From positions 1 to 45,539 of the forward strand of contig CAZZKF010000014.1 in the NCBI GenBank assembly GCA_964654995.1: a DNA stretch of 45,539 nt, read 5' to 3'. Below, in pieces: positions 15,535 to 24,499 of the stretch; within the stretch, counting starts at the first letter, position 1; every line of letters starts with the position of its first letter. The translations under genes were made by a program, and so were the position numbers. Under the pieces are notes generated by a model that saw only the letters and a list, made by a program, of their open reading frames with translations, did no database searches and was not told the DNA's origin. Source of the stretch: CAZZKF01 sp964654995. GTDB lineage: Bacteria; Pseudomonadota; Alphaproteobacteria; CAZZKF01.

Positions 15535-16017
15535 CTAAGTCCCGGCCTGCTCACGATCGACGATCATCGCCGAAAACGCGGCTTGCGTGACCACCTGCCC
15601 GGCGACCCGGGCGGTTCCCTTGAATTTCCATACCGTGCGCCGGCTGTGTTCCTTGGTGATTTCAAGGTGCAGCACGTCGCCCGGCACCACCGGCTTGCGG
15701 AACCGGGCGTCGCTGATCGTCATGAAATAGACCAGCTTGTCGCGCGCCTCATCGCCCATCGACAGCGCCGCCAGCACCGCCGCGGTCTGGGCCATGGCTT
15801 CGACAATCAGCACACCGGGCATCACCGGATGGCCGGGAAAATGACCCTGGAAGAAGGGTTCGTTGATGGTGACGTTCTTGATCCCCACCGCCGATTCACC
15901 GGCCTGCACGTCAACCACCCGATCGATCAGCAGCATCGGATAGCGGTGCGGGATCAGATCGACAATGCGCGCGATCTCGACGGTTTCGAGGCCGCTGTCC
16001 ATGGGCGACTCGCTCAT
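15535..16017 (-). CDS. fabZ: 3-hydroxyacyl-ACP dehydratase FabZ
   Basis: This 160-residue hot-dog fold enzyme dehydrates beta-hydroxyacyl-ACP in fatty acid synthesis. Hallmarks are LIPHRYPMLLIDRV (21-34), GHFPGHPVMPGVLIVEAMAQ with the catalytic His and Glu (about 58-77), and KPVVPGDVLHLEI. AAGGA is 10 bases upstream of ATG 16017. It is the last gene of the rpsB-to-fabZ series. In most relatives lpxD precedes and lpxA follows; both are missing, and only 74 bp separates it from skp. Confidence 0.97.
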   Translation of the reverse strand: MSESPMDSGLETVEIARIVDLIPHRYPMLLIDRVVDVQAGESAVGIKNVTINEPFFQGHFPGHPVMPGVLIVEAMAQTAAVLAALSMGDEARDKLVYFMTISDARFRKPVVPGDVLHLEITKEHSRRTVWKFKGTARVAGQVVTQAAFSAMIVDREQAGT

Positions 16018-16091
16018 CGTTCACTGGTCCTTGCGGCGGCTCCGGCCCGGCACGGCCGGCGCCTCGGCACCCTGCGCCCGAGAAAGATCGC

Positions 16092-16646
16092 CTACTGCGT
16101 GGTCGGCAATTCGACCTTGACGCTGGGCAGGCGGCGATCCAGTTCCTCGATCACCGTCGTGGTGATATCCAGCCCCGGGGCCTGCAGAACGATCTGCGAC
16201 TTATCCACGATGAGCGTGATCTTTCGCTTGTCCATGATCTCCTGCAAGACCGGCACCAGGGCGCGCTGCAACTGGTTCATCGCCTGACGCAAGGCCAGCT
16301 CGAGCTGGCGGCGTTTTTCCTGGGCCAGACGCTGGGCCGCCTGCACCTTCTGCTGATAGGCCCGGCCCTTGGCCTGGAACGCCTCGGGCGCCAGAATCGC
16401 CTGCTGGCGCTTGAGTTCCTCGCCTTCGGCGCGCAGGCTGTCCTCTTCCTTCTGCATTTCCGCCTGGAATTTCGAGCGCAGGGCATCGATCTGCACCTGG
16501 ATGTCCCGGCCAGCCAGCGACGTTCTCTGGATGTGCTGGGTATCGATGACGGCGATCACCGCCTTCGGAATCTCCTGTCCGAACGCCATCGGCATTGCAA
16601 CGAGCAGGACGACGACGGCTGCGACGGCCGGAAAATATCTCTTCAT
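16092..16646 (-). CDS. skp: Periplasmic OmpH/Skp family chaperone
   Basis: This protein of about 184 residues has a signal peptide (1-23, ending PMAFG). A long helical coiled-coil body follows (about 45-130, LRSKFQAEMQKEEDSLRAEG...), then VPVLQEIMDKRKITLIVDKSQ, typical of OmpH/Skp proteins. Skp carries unfolded outer-membrane proteins to the Bam complex. ATG at 16646 has GGGTGG 8 bases upstream; a GTG four codons earlier is less likely. It follows bamA by 15 bp. Confidence 0.9.
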   Translation of the reverse strand: MKRYFPAVAAVVVLLVAMPMAFGQEIPKAVIAVIDTQHIQRTSLAGRDIQVQIDALRSKFQAEMQKEEDSLRAEGEELKRQQAILAPEAFQAKGRAYQQKVQAAQRLAQEKRRQLELALRQAMNQLQRALVPVLQEIMDKRKITLIVDKSQIVLQAPGLDITTTVIEELDRRLPSVKVELPTTQ

Positions 16647-16661
16647 GTCCAATACCACCCT

Positions 16662-18998
16662 TTAGAAGGTTGTTCCGATGTTGAATTGAAAGAATTGGGT
16701 CTTGTCGAATGGTTCTTTAACGATTGCCTTGGCAAAGTCAAACCGTATCGGCCCGAACGGCGAGCGCCAGGCAATGCTGATCCCGGTGGATACGCGCGGC
16801 TTGCCGGTGGCGAGAACGCCGAACTGGCTTTCGCTTTCCGTGATGTCCAGCTTGCCGAGAGAACCAAAATCGACAAACGCACTGGTCTTGATGCCAAACT
16901 CCTTGGCCTTGCCGATCGGAATCAGAACGGCGACGGTTCCGTTATACATCCTATTGCCGCCCAGGGCATCAAGAGTGACCGGATCGCGTGGCCCGAGGCC
17001 GGCGATATTGAAGCCGCGAATCCGCGGATTGCCGAGGAAAAACCGGTCGTTGATCCGAACCCCTTGATTGATGCCGAAAATCCACCCCTCTTCGAGCGAG
17101 AAGTTGAAGATCCAGTCATCGAGGAACGGCAGCGGATGGTAGAAATCATAGGTCAACTGGCTGCGCAGATAGCGCACGTTGCCGCCCAGGCCGGCGAAGT
17201 CCTGCGACCACACCAGCCGATAGCCACGGGTCGGATCCAGCCGGTCATCCCGGTTGTCATAGAACAGGCTGTAGCCAACCTGCGAGGTGGTGAAGTTGCC
17301 GACCGCCGCGCGCACGAACGGCGAGGCGAAGAAGCTGACGTTGGTCAACTGGTCGATCCGGAAGGTATAGCGGGTCGCCATGCCGAGAAATTCGGTGATC
17401 GGGAAGACGGTGCGCAGCGACCCGCCCGCCGACTTCTGGTCGAACGAGGCCTGGCGCTGGAAGTCGAGGCGGCGGGCGAACAGATCGAAGCCGGCGGCCA
17501 GATTGCGGCCCATGAACCGCGGCTCGGTGAAGCCCAGGTCAACCTGCTGGCGGCGGCGCGAAACGCTGAGCGCCAGGCGCAGGTCCTGGCCGCGGCCGAG
17601 CAGATTGCGCTCGCGGATGCTGATCTCGCCGATGATGTTGTCGACGCTGGAGAAGCCGGCGCCGATGCTGAGCTCGCCGGTCGCCTGTTCCTCGACGGTG
17701 ACATCGATGACCGTGCGGTCGGGCTTGCTGCCGACCGTTTCCTCGATCGTGACATCCTTGAAAAAGCCCAATGCCCGGATGCGCGTGCGTGAACGGCGCA
17801 GCTTGGCGGTATTGAACGCATCGCCTTCGACCAGACGGAATTCGCGGCGGATCACCCGGTCGAGGGTGCGCGAATTGCCGTGAATGTTGATCCGCTCGAC
17901 ATAGACCCGCGGCGCCTCGAGAATGCGGTAAGTGATATCCAGCAGGTGCTTTTCGCGGTCGCGTTTCACCCGCGGCCGGATATTGACAAAGGCGTAGCCC
18001 TGCAGGCCGGCGGCCTCGGTCAGGGCTTCGATGGTGTCGTCGATGTTCTTGGCGTTGTAGCGCTTGCCGACCCGGTTCTTGATCAGCGGCTGCAGTGTCT
18101 TCGGGTTGAGGTCGCGGATCTGGCTTTCGATGCGCACCGCGCCGATGCGATAGATCTCGCCTTCTTCCAGGGTAATCGTGATGAAGAAGTCGCGCCGGTC
18201 CGGGGTCAGTTCAGCGACCGCCGAAATCACCCGGAAATCGGCATAGCCGCGCTGGATATAGTGCTGGCGCAAAAGCTCGCGGTCGAAGGCCAGGCGATCC
18301 GGATCATAGGTGTCGTTGGAGGTCAGGAACCGCCACCATCGGCGCTCCTTGGTGGCCACCACGTCGCGCAGATCGCCGTCCGAGAAATCGTGGTTGCCGA
18401 TAAAATTGATGCGCCGCACACCGGATTTCGGGCCTTCGTTGATTTCATAGACCAGGTCGACACGGTTTTGCGGCAGGCGAATGATCTTCGGCTCGATGGT
18501 GGCGGCGAACCGGCCGGAGCGGCGATACAGCTCGATCATCCGCTGCACGTCGCTGCGCACCTTGGCCCGGGTGTAGACGACGCGGGGGCGCAACTGCGCC
18601 TCTTCCAGCAGATCGTCTTCCTTGAGCTGCTTGTTGCCCTCCAGCACGACGCGGTTGATGATCGGGTTCTCGACCACGGTCACGGTGACCACGTTGCCCT
18701 CGCGGCGAATGGTCACGTCGGCGAACAGGCCGGTGGCGAACAGGGCCTTGAGCGACCGATCGACATACTCGGGGGCATAAACGTCGCCGGGCCGGACCAG
18801 CATGTAGGAGCGGATGGTCTCGGCCTCGATGCGCTGATTGCCCTCGACCCGGATCTCGGCGATCGTCGGCGGCGACGCCTGCGCGGCTGCCGGAGTCGGC
18901 GCTGCAACGCTCAGCACGCCTCCCCACACCATCAACAGGATCGGGAAAATACGCCGGACAGCGGTCCTTCTACGCCAAGGTCGGATCAGCCGCAACAC
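16662..18998 (-). CDS. bamA: Outer membrane protein assembly factor BamA
   Basis: This 778-residue protein has a signal peptide (ending PAAAQA, about residue 41), five POTRA domains (about 43-440; first motif IAEIRVEGNQRIEAETIRSY) and a C-terminal Omp85 beta-barrel (about 470-778) ending in the outer-membrane signature Phe (FQFNIGTTF). The barrel motif VRINDRFFLGNPRIRGFNIAG contains the conserved RGF. It inserts beta-barrel proteins in the outer membrane. No ATG is available at the start: GTG 18998 or TTG 18995 is used. It lies 17 bp after rseP and 15 bp before skp, a conserved envelope-biogenesis order. Confidence 0.97.
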   Translation of the reverse strand: MLRLIRPWRRRTAVRRIFPILLMVWGGVLSVAAPTPAAAQASPPTIAEIRVEGNQRIEAETIRSYMLVRPGDVYAPEYVDRSLKALFATGLFADVTIRREGNVVTVTVVENPIINRVVLEGNKQLKEDDLLEEAQLRPRVVYTRAKVRSDVQRMIELYRRSGRFAATIEPKIIRLPQNRVDLVYEINEGPKSGVRRINFIGNHDFSDGDLRDVVATKERRWWRFLTSNDTYDPDRLAFDRELLRQHYIQRGYADFRVISAVAELTPDRRDFFITITLEEGEIYRIGAVRIESQIRDLNPKTLQPLIKNRVGKRYNAKNIDDTIEALTEAAGLQGYAFVNIRPRVKRDREKHLLDITYRILEAPRVYVERINIHGNSRTLDRVIRREFRLVEGDAFNTAKLRRSRTRIRALGFFKDVTIEETVGSKPDRTVIDVTVEEQATGELSIGAGFSSVDNIIGEISIRERNLLGRGQDLRLALSVSRRRQQVDLGFTEPRFMGRNLAAGFDLFARRLDFQRQASFDQKSAGGSLRTVFPITEFLGMATRYTFRIDQLTNVSFFASPFVRAAVGNFTTSQVGYSLFYDNRDDRLDPTRGYRLVWSQDFAGLGGNVRYLRSQLTYDFYHPLPFLDDWIFNFSLEEGWIFGINQGVRINDRFFLGNPRIRGFNIAGLGPRDPVTLDALGGNRMYNGTVAVLIPIGKAKEFGIKTSAFVDFGSLGKLDITESESQFGVLATGKPRVSTGISIAWRSPFGPIRFDFAKAIVKEPFDKTQFFQFNIGTTF

Positions 18999-19015
18999 CT
19001 GAAGCCCGTGTGTGT

Positions 19016-20122
19016 CTAAAACAGGTTCGACAGAAATTCGAACACCTGAAGACGCTGAAGGTCCTGCCAGGTGACAAAAATCGTCAGCGTCAGCACCGCC
19101 GCCAACCCGATCCGAAAGCCGTATTCCTGCACCCTCTCCCCCAGGGGCTTTCCGCGGATCGCCTCAACGACATAGAACAGAAGATGGCCGCCGTCCAGCA
19201 TCGGAATGGGAAAAAGATTGATCAGGCCGAGATTGATCGACAACAACGCCATGAAATTGACCAGGCTGACGATCCCGGCCTCGGCCGCCTGGCCCGAGAG
19301 CTGGGCGATCAGCAGCGGCCCGCCCAGTTCCTCGGCCGAGCGCAGACCGACGATCATCTGCCCCAGATAGCGGAGAATCTGCCCCATCAGGTGGAACGTC
19401 TCGCCGGTCGCCGCGACAATCGCCTCGAGCGGCCCGCGCTCGATCAGCTCGAGCCCGGCCGCGGCAATGCCCAGCCGGCCGATACTGCGTTCCTGGCCGA
19501 AGTTGTCGCGCGCCACGACCCGCTGCGGGACCGCGTGGATGACCACTGTCTGCCCGTTGCGCTCGACCGAAAACGCCAGCTCACGGCCGGCGGCATTGCG
19601 AACGATGTCCTGGATTTCCTCGAACCGGGTGATTTTCCGGCCGTCGATCCCGGTGATCACGTCATCGACCTGGAAGCCGGCGACGGCGGCTGCACTGTCG
19701 GGCTGCACCAGACCCACCTTCGGCGCCAGATAGGGCTGCCCGACAAAGGCGAACAGGCCGGCCAGCACGACAATCGCAAACAGCAGGTTGGCGATCGGGC
19801 CGGCGGCGACGATCGCCGTTCTCTGGCCCAGGCGCTTGTGATGGAAGGAGACCGCCTTGTCTTCCTCGCTCATCTCCTCGAGCGCATCTCCCGGGGTGCT
19901 GGCGACGGTATCGTCGCCGAAGAACTTGACGTAGCCGCCAAGCGGGATCCAGCCGATCTTCCAGCGGGTGCCGTGGCGGTCGCTCCAGCCATAGATCTCG
20001 CGGCCGAAGCCGATGGAAAAGACATCGACCCGCACGCCATTGCGCCGCGCCACCCAGAAATGGCCGAGCTCGTGCACGAAGACGAGCACCGTGAACACGA
20101 TCACGAACATCAGAGCGCTCAT
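19016..20122 (-). CDS. rseP: Site-2 intramembrane protease RseP
   Basis: This 368-residue inner-membrane metalloprotease has the HELGH zinc motif (17-21) in the first transmembrane segment and the third zinc ligand motif LDGGH (309-313) near the C-terminus. One PDZ domain is evident between (about 125-200, APKVGLVQPDSAAAVAGFQV). It cleaves membrane-bound anti-sigma factors and remnant signal peptides. The length is shorter than enteric RseP (two PDZ domains) and normal for alphaproteobacteria. It lies 39 bp after dxr. Confidence 0.96.
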   Translation of the reverse strand: MSALMFVIVFTVLVFVHELGHFWVARRNGVRVDVFSIGFGREIYGWSDRHGTRWKIGWIPLGGYVKFFGDDTVASTPGDALEEMSEEDKAVSFHHKRLGQRTAIVAAGPIANLLFAIVVLAGLFAFVGQPYLAPKVGLVQPDSAAAVAGFQVDDVITGIDGRKITRFEEIQDIVRNAAGRELAFSVERNGQTVVIHAVPQRVVARDNFGQERSIGRLGIAAAGLELIERGPLEAIVAATGETFHLMGQILRYLGQMIVGLRSAEELGGPLLIAQLSGQAAEAGIVSLVNFMALLSINLGLINLFPIPMLDGGHLLFYVVEAIRGKPLGERVQEYGFRIGLAAVLTLTIFVTWQDLQRLQVFEFLSNLF

Positions 20123-20161
20123 GGGCCAGCCCCCGTCCCCGGCCGGCAGTTTCCAGGTTTT

Positions 20162-21340
20162 TCAGGCAACGAGTTCCTCCGCGATGCTGCGCGCTTCCGT
20201 GTCTGCCGCATAGACGTCTTCCAGGCACTCGAGCGGCCCTCCCGAGGCGCGCTCCAGCGTCTCTTCGACGATCCGTGCGATGTCGAGGAATCCGATCCGC
20301 CGCGACAGAAAGCCGTGAACCGCCACCTCGTTTGCGGCGTTGAGGATAGTAGGGGCGACCCCGCCGGTTTTCAAGGCTTCGCGTGCCAGGGCAATGGCCG
20401 GGAAGCGTTCCATGTCGGGCGGCTCGAACGAAAGCGTGCCGATCTGCCCGAGATCGAGGCGCGGAGCGGGTGCGGGAATCCGTCGCGGCCAGCCGAGCGC
20501 ATAGGCGATCGGCGTGCGCATGTCGGGCGAGCCGAGCTGCGCCAGCACCGAGCCGTCGACATAGGCGACCATGGAATGAACCACCGACTGGGGATGCACC
20601 AGGATCTCGATCTGGTCGGCTTCCAGCGGAAACAGGTGGTAGGCCTCGATCAGCTCCAGCCCCTTGTTCATCATGGTTGCCGAATCGATCGATATCTTGG
20701 CGCCCATGTCCCAGTTGGGATGACGCACCGCCTGCTCCGGCGTGACCTCGGCCATTTTCTCCCGGCTCCAGGTGCGGAACGGTCCGCCGGAGGCAGTGAG
20801 GATGATCTTTTCGATCGCCTCGATACGGTCGAAATCGAAGACCTGGAAAATCGCGTTGTGCTCGGAATCGACCGGCAGCAGGGTGGCGCCGCTGGCGCCG
20901 ACCTCGCGGATCAGCAGCGCCCCGCTGCACACCAGGCATTCCTTGTTGGCGAGCGCCACCACCCGGCCGCAGCGAATGGCCTCCAGCGTCGGGCGCAGGC
21001 CGGCGGCACCGACAATCGCCGCCATCACCCAGTCGGCCGGGCGCGCCGCCGCCTCGATTAGGGCCTCGGGTCCGGCTGCCACCTCGGTGCCGGTGCCGGC
21101 AAGCCCGGCCTTGAGCGCCCCAAAGAGCGCCGGATCGCCGATCACCGCCAAGCGCGGGTGCAGCCGCCGGGCCTGCTCGATCAGCAGATCGACATTGCGG
21201 TTGGCGGTGATCGCCTCAACCGCATAGGCATTCGGGTCGCGCTCGATGAGGTCGAGGGTGTTGCAGCCGACCGATCCGGTCGAGCCCAGAATCGTCACAC
21301 GCCGTGGTTGGGCCACATCACGGGCCGTCTTGATTTGCAC
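20162..21340 (-). CDS. dxr: 1-deoxy-D-xylulose 5-phosphate reductoisomerase
   Basis: This 392-residue enzyme makes 2-C-methyl-D-erythritol 4-phosphate from DXP with NADPH, the first committed step of the MEP isoprenoid pathway. It shows the nucleotide-binding GSTGSVG (19-25), LANKECLVCSG, LPVDSEHNAIFQ with metal and substrate ligands, and MNKGLELIEAYHLF. ATG at 21340 is 6 bp from the cdsA stop. Together with uppS it links isoprenoid supply to the undecaprenyl carrier in one operon. Confidence 0.97.
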   Translation of the reverse strand: MQIKTARDVAQPRRVTILGSTGSVGCNTLDLIERDPNAYAVEAITANRNVDLLIEQARRLHPRLAVIGDPALFGALKAGLAGTGTEVAAGPEALIEAAARPADWVMAAIVGAAGLRPTLEAIRCGRVVALANKECLVCSGALLIREVGASGATLLPVDSEHNAIFQVFDFDRIEAIEKIILTASGGPFRTWSREKMAEVTPEQAVRHPNWDMGAKISIDSATMMNKGLELIEAYHLFPLEADQIEILVHPQSVVHSMVAYVDGSVLAQLGSPDMRTPIAYALGWPRRIPAPAPRLDLGQIGTLSFEPPDMERFPAIALAREALKTGGVAPTILNAANEVAVHGFLSRRIGFLDIARIVEETLERASGGPLECLEDVYAADTEARSIAEELVA

Positions 21341-21346
21341 GCGCTC

Positions 21347-22320
21347 TTATCCCCCGTTGTGCCAGACCAGCCACAAGGCGGCGGCCGGGGCCACGAAAAA
21401 CAGGCTGTCCACCCGGTCCAGGATACCGCCGTGCCCCGGGATCAGGGCGCCGCTGTCCTTGGCACCGAAGGTTCGTTTTACCGCGGATTCGGCCAAATCG
21501 CCAAGCTGCCCGACGATCGACAGCGCAAGCGCCACCGAAATCAGCGTTGCCGCCGGACCGAAATCGAGAAACGGCACCGCCGCAGCGCCGACCGCCGCGG
21601 CCCCGAAAAGACCGCCCACGGCTCCGGCCCAGGTCTTGTTGGGACTGATCGATGGTGCCAGCTTCGGGCCCTTGAGCCATTTGCCGAAAACAAAGGCGGC
21701 ACTGTCCGAGGCCCAGACCAGCGCCAGCAGAAACACGATGATGCCGGCCCCCGACTCGCTGCGCAGCCACAACAAGGAGAGCAGCGGCACACCAATGTAA
21801 AGCGGCGCCAGTGCCGCCCACAGCGGCGAATGACGCCCGGCCAGCGCCCAGGTCACCGCCACCGCCATCCCGGCGAGCAACGCCAGCGCCGCCACGCCGT
21901 AGCCCCCGAGCGCCGCCAGCAGCAGCGCGCCGAGCACGAACGGCATCTGCACCAGCGCCGCCTGACGGGCCGCATCAGCAGCCGTCAGACGGCCCCATTC
22001 ATAGAGCGCCACGGCCCCGACCAGAGCCAGAAGCCCGGCATAGACCGCGCCCCCCAGCCACACCAGCAGCAGCACCGCCGGCGCCAGAAGCACCGCGGAC
22101 AAAAAGCGCAGCCGCAACCCTNNNNNNNNNNNNNNNNNNNNNNNNNNNNNNNNNNNNNNNNNNNNNNNNNNNNNNNNNNNNNNNNNNNNNNNNNNNNNNN
22201 NNNNNNNNNNNNNNNNNNNNNCAGCAGCACCGCCGGCGCCAGAAGCACCGCGGACAAAAAGCGCAGCCGCAACCCTGATCCCGGTTTCGCCACCGACACG
22301 CCAGGCTCGCCTTCAGCCAC
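21347..22320 (-). CDS. cdsA: Phosphatidate cytidylyltransferase CdsA (split by an N run)
   Basis: CdsA converts phosphatidate and CTP to CDP-diacylglycerol at the inner membrane. The polytopic protein has several Leu/Ala-rich helices and the C-terminal signature SVALALSIVGQLGDLAESAVKR...KDSGALIPGHGGILDRVDSL, with metal-binding Asp residues. A 100-N run (22122-22221) breaks it after about 33 codons, but its flanks repeat the same 55 bases. Deleting 155 bases gives a continuous frame of about 272 residues starting MAEGEPGVSV. The start overlaps the uppS stop by 8 bases. Confidence 0.93.
22067..22121. repeat. 55-bp duplicate, left side of N run 2
   Basis: This segment is identical to 22222-22276 over 55 bases. 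It is an unmerged contig overlap inside cdsA. Confidence 0.97.
22122..22221. other. Assembly gap 2 (100 N) inside cdsA
   Basis: 100 N join contigs that overlap by 55 bases. The cdsA frame is restored by removing one copy plus the N run, so no sequence is lost. Confidence 0.97.
22222..22276. repeat. 55-bp duplicate, right side of N run 2
   Basis: This is the second copy of the overlap at 22067-22121. Confidence 0.97.
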
Positions 22321-23047
22321 GCGAGGCTCCGTAGCGCCGCTCGCGCGAATGAAATTCCTCGATCGCCCGCATCAGGCTGTCGCGGTCGAAATCCGGCCAG
22401 TAGATGTCGAGGAACACCAGCTCGGCGTACGCTGACTGCCACAACAGGAAATTGCTCAGCCGCTTCTCGCCGCTGGTGCGAATGATCAGGTCCGGATCGG
22501 GCACGCCGGCGGTATAGAGATAGCGCGAGAACAGGGCTTCATCGACCTCTTCGGGGCGGATGCGGCCGGCCACGGCATCCGCCGCAATGCGCCGCGCCGC
22601 CTGGACGATCTCCGACTGCGCCCCGTAATTCAGCGCAATGATCAGCGACATCGCCTGGTTGGCCCGGGTGCGGCCCTCGGCCTCATCGATCAGGGCAATG
22701 ATGTCGGGGGCCAGCGGCGCCCGGTCACCGATGAACGAGATGCGAATGTCGTTTTTGTGCAGCTCCTCGATTTCGCGCCGCAGATAGACCCGCAGGAGCG
22801 CCATCAGATCGTCGACTTCCTCGGCCGGCCGGGTCCAGTTCTCCGAGGAAAAGGCATAGAGCGTCAGATAGGCGACCCCCATTTCGCGACACGCCCGAAC
22901 CGTCTTGCGCACCGCCTCGGCGCCGCGCCGGTGGCCGGCGATCCGCGGCAGATTGCGGGCTCGCGCCCAGCGCCCGTTGCCATCCATAATGATCGCGATG
23001 TGGCGAGGCGCCGGCGCCGTCTGATGTTCGGTCTGCGCGCTCAGCAT
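22313..23047 (-). CDS. uppS: Undecaprenyl diphosphate synthase (cis-prenyltransferase)
   Basis: This 244-residue enzyme condenses FPP with IPP units in cis configuration to make the C55 carrier for peptidoglycan and surface polysaccharides. Motifs are IIMDGNGRWA (19-28, catalytic Asp22), YAFSSENWTRP, and the C-terminal PDLIIRTSGEKRLSNFLLWQ. ATG at 23047 lies 4 bp after the frr stop; the longer frame to 23095 overlaps frr and lacks similarity. Its stop overlaps cdsA. Confidence 0.96.
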   Translation of the reverse strand: MLSAQTEHQTAPAPRHIAIIMDGNGRWARARNLPRIAGHRRGAEAVRKTVRACREMGVAYLTLYAFSSENWTRPAEEVDDLMALLRVYLRREIEELHKNDIRISFIGDRAPLAPDIIALIDEAEGRTRANQAMSLIIALNYGAQSEIVQAARRIAADAVAGRIRPEEVDEALFSRYLYTAGVPDPDLIIRTSGEKRLSNFLLWQSAYAELVFLDIYWPDFDRDSLMRAIEEFHSRERRYGASRG

Positions 23048-23051
23048 GGCC

Positions 23052-23618
23052 TCAAACCTGCAGGATCTCCCGCTCCTTTTCGGCGAACGCGGCATCGATG
23101 TCGCGGATGTGGGCGTCGGTCATCTCCTGGATCTCGTCGGCCCACATCTTGTGTTCGTCCTGGCTCATGCGCCCTTCCTTTTCCATGCGCTTGAGCATCT
23201 CCATGCCGTCGCGGCGCACGTTGCGCACGGCAACCCGGGCCTGTTCGGCATATTTGGCGGCGATTTTCGAAAGCTCGATGCGGCGTTCCTCGTTGAGTTC
23301 GGGGATCGGCACCCGGATCAACTGGCCGTCAACCATCGGGTTGAGGCCGAGGTCGGCGGTGCGGATCGCCTTCTCGACGGCGCTCACCATGGTCTTGTCC
23401 CAGACCTGAACCGACAGCATCCGCGGCTCCGGCACGCTGATGGTGCCGACCTGATTGAGCGGCATCTGGGTGCCGTAGGCCTCGACCGTGATCGGCTCCA
23501 AGAGGCTGACCGAGGCGCGGCCCGTGCGCAGGCCGCCGAACTCGCGGCGCAGCGCCTCAAGCGCGCCGTTCATCCGCCGCTCGATATCCTTGAGGTCCGG
23601 GTCTTCACCCATGCTCAT
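23052..23618 (-). CDS. frr: Ribosome recycling factor
   Basis: This 188-residue two-domain protein splits post-termination ribosomes with EF-G. It shows the family pattern DLKDIERRMNGALEALRREF at the start, LNQVGTISVPEPRML, and RVAVRNVRRDGMEMLKRMEK in the last third. ATG 23618 and ATG 23612 are both possible, since a GAAGGGGGG run precedes both. Either overlaps the end of pyrH (by 14 or 8 bases), implying coupling. Confidence 0.96.
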   Translation of the reverse strand: MSMGEDPDLKDIERRMNGALEALRREFGGLRTGRASVSLLEPITVEAYGTQMPLNQVGTISVPEPRMLSVQVWDKTMVSAVEKAIRTADLGLNPMVDGQLIRVPIPELNEERRIELSKIAAKYAEQARVAVRNVRRDGMEMLKRMEKEGRMSQDEHKMWADEIQEMTDAHIRDIDAAFAEKEREILQV

Positions 23619-24342
23619 CCCCCCCTTCTCTGATCACCGTACAACGGCCCTGGCCAAGAATGACGTCGAGCAAGGCGCCGTCCTGTTGCGCGGAAAACAC
23701 CAGAATCGGGATTCCGTTCTCCCGCGCCACGGCGATCGCCGAGGCGTCCATGACCTTCAGGTCCCTGGATAATACATCAAGATAGCTCAATTGCTCATAG
23801 CGTTCCGCACCGGCGTGGGTCTTCGGGTCGGCCGAATAGACGCCGTCCACCTGGGTCGCCTTGAGCAGGGCTTCGCACTGCATTTCGGCGGCCCGGAGCG
23901 CCGCCGCCGTATCGGTGGTGAAAAACGGGTTGCCGGTGCCGGCGGCAAAAATCACCACCCGCCCCTTCTCCAGATGGCGCATGGCGCGCCGGCGGATATA
24001 GGGCTCGCAGACGCTGGCCATGGGAATTGCCGAGAGCACCCGGGTCGCGACGCCTTGCGCTTCCAGAACGCTTTGCAGCGCCAGGCCGTTCATCACGGTG
24101 GCCAGCATGCCGATGTAATCGGCCGAGGCCCGGTCCATGCCCTCGGCCGCGCCCGAAAGCCCGCGGAAGATATTGCCGCCGCCGATCACCACGCAGATCT
24201 GGACATCGGCGGCCACCACCTGGGCGATCTCGCGGGCCATGCGGCGCACCGTCTTGAGGTCGATGCCATAGCCCTGATCGCCCATCAGGGCCTCGCCCGA
24301 CAGCTTCAGCAGCACGCGGCGATATTTGGGTCGTGTCGCCAT
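23605..24342 (-). CDS. pyrH: UMP kinase
   Basis: This 245-residue amino-acid-kinase-fold enzyme phosphorylates UMP to UDP. It contains VLLKLSGEALMG (about 9-20), VIGGGNIFRG, MNGLALQ, and the nucleotide-site region GTGNPFFTTDTAAALRAAEM. ATG 24342 follows GAGG with good spacing; GTG and TTG codons just upstream are not needed. It sits 157 bp after tsf in the conserved rpsB-tsf-pyrH-frr order. Confidence 0.97.
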   Translation of the reverse strand: MATRPKYRRVLLKLSGEALMGDQGYGIDLKTVRRMAREIAQVVAADVQICVVIGGGNIFRGLSGAAEGMDRASADYIGMLATVMNGLALQSVLEAQGVATRVLSAIPMASVCEPYIRRRAMRHLEKGRVVIFAAGTGNPFFTTDTAAALRAAEMQCEALLKATQVDGVYSADPKTHAGAERYEQLSYLDVLSRDLKVMDASAIAVARENGIPILVFSAQQDGALLDVILGQGRCTVIREGGDEHG

Positions 24343-24378
24343 CACCAACCTCGGTCGGCCAGAATCAGGTTATCCCGA

Positions 24379-24394
24379 GCGCCCCGAAGGGCGC
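24379..24394 (-). promoter_or_regulatory. TTCG-loop hairpin in the tsf-pyrH space
   Basis: On the minus strand GCGCCC-TTCG-GGGCGC is a perfect 6-bp stem with a stable TTCG tetraloop, 37 bp before the pyrH start. No T-run follows. It could reduce read-through into pyrH or protect the mRNA end. The rest of 24343-24499 shows nothing further. Confidence 0.4.
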
Positions 24395-24499
24395 CGCCAA
24401 GGCGCGGGGCCAGCCACACCATACAGCAGGCCACGTGCGACCGCGACCCCCGGATCATCACCGCCCGACGGTCCAGCCCGGCGCCGCAACCATTGGCGC

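Noticed and set aside
19010..21061. 683-codon plus-strand frame opposite rseP and dxr
   Set aside because: Both minus-strand genes show catalytic motifs over their full length; the plus frame is composition-driven.
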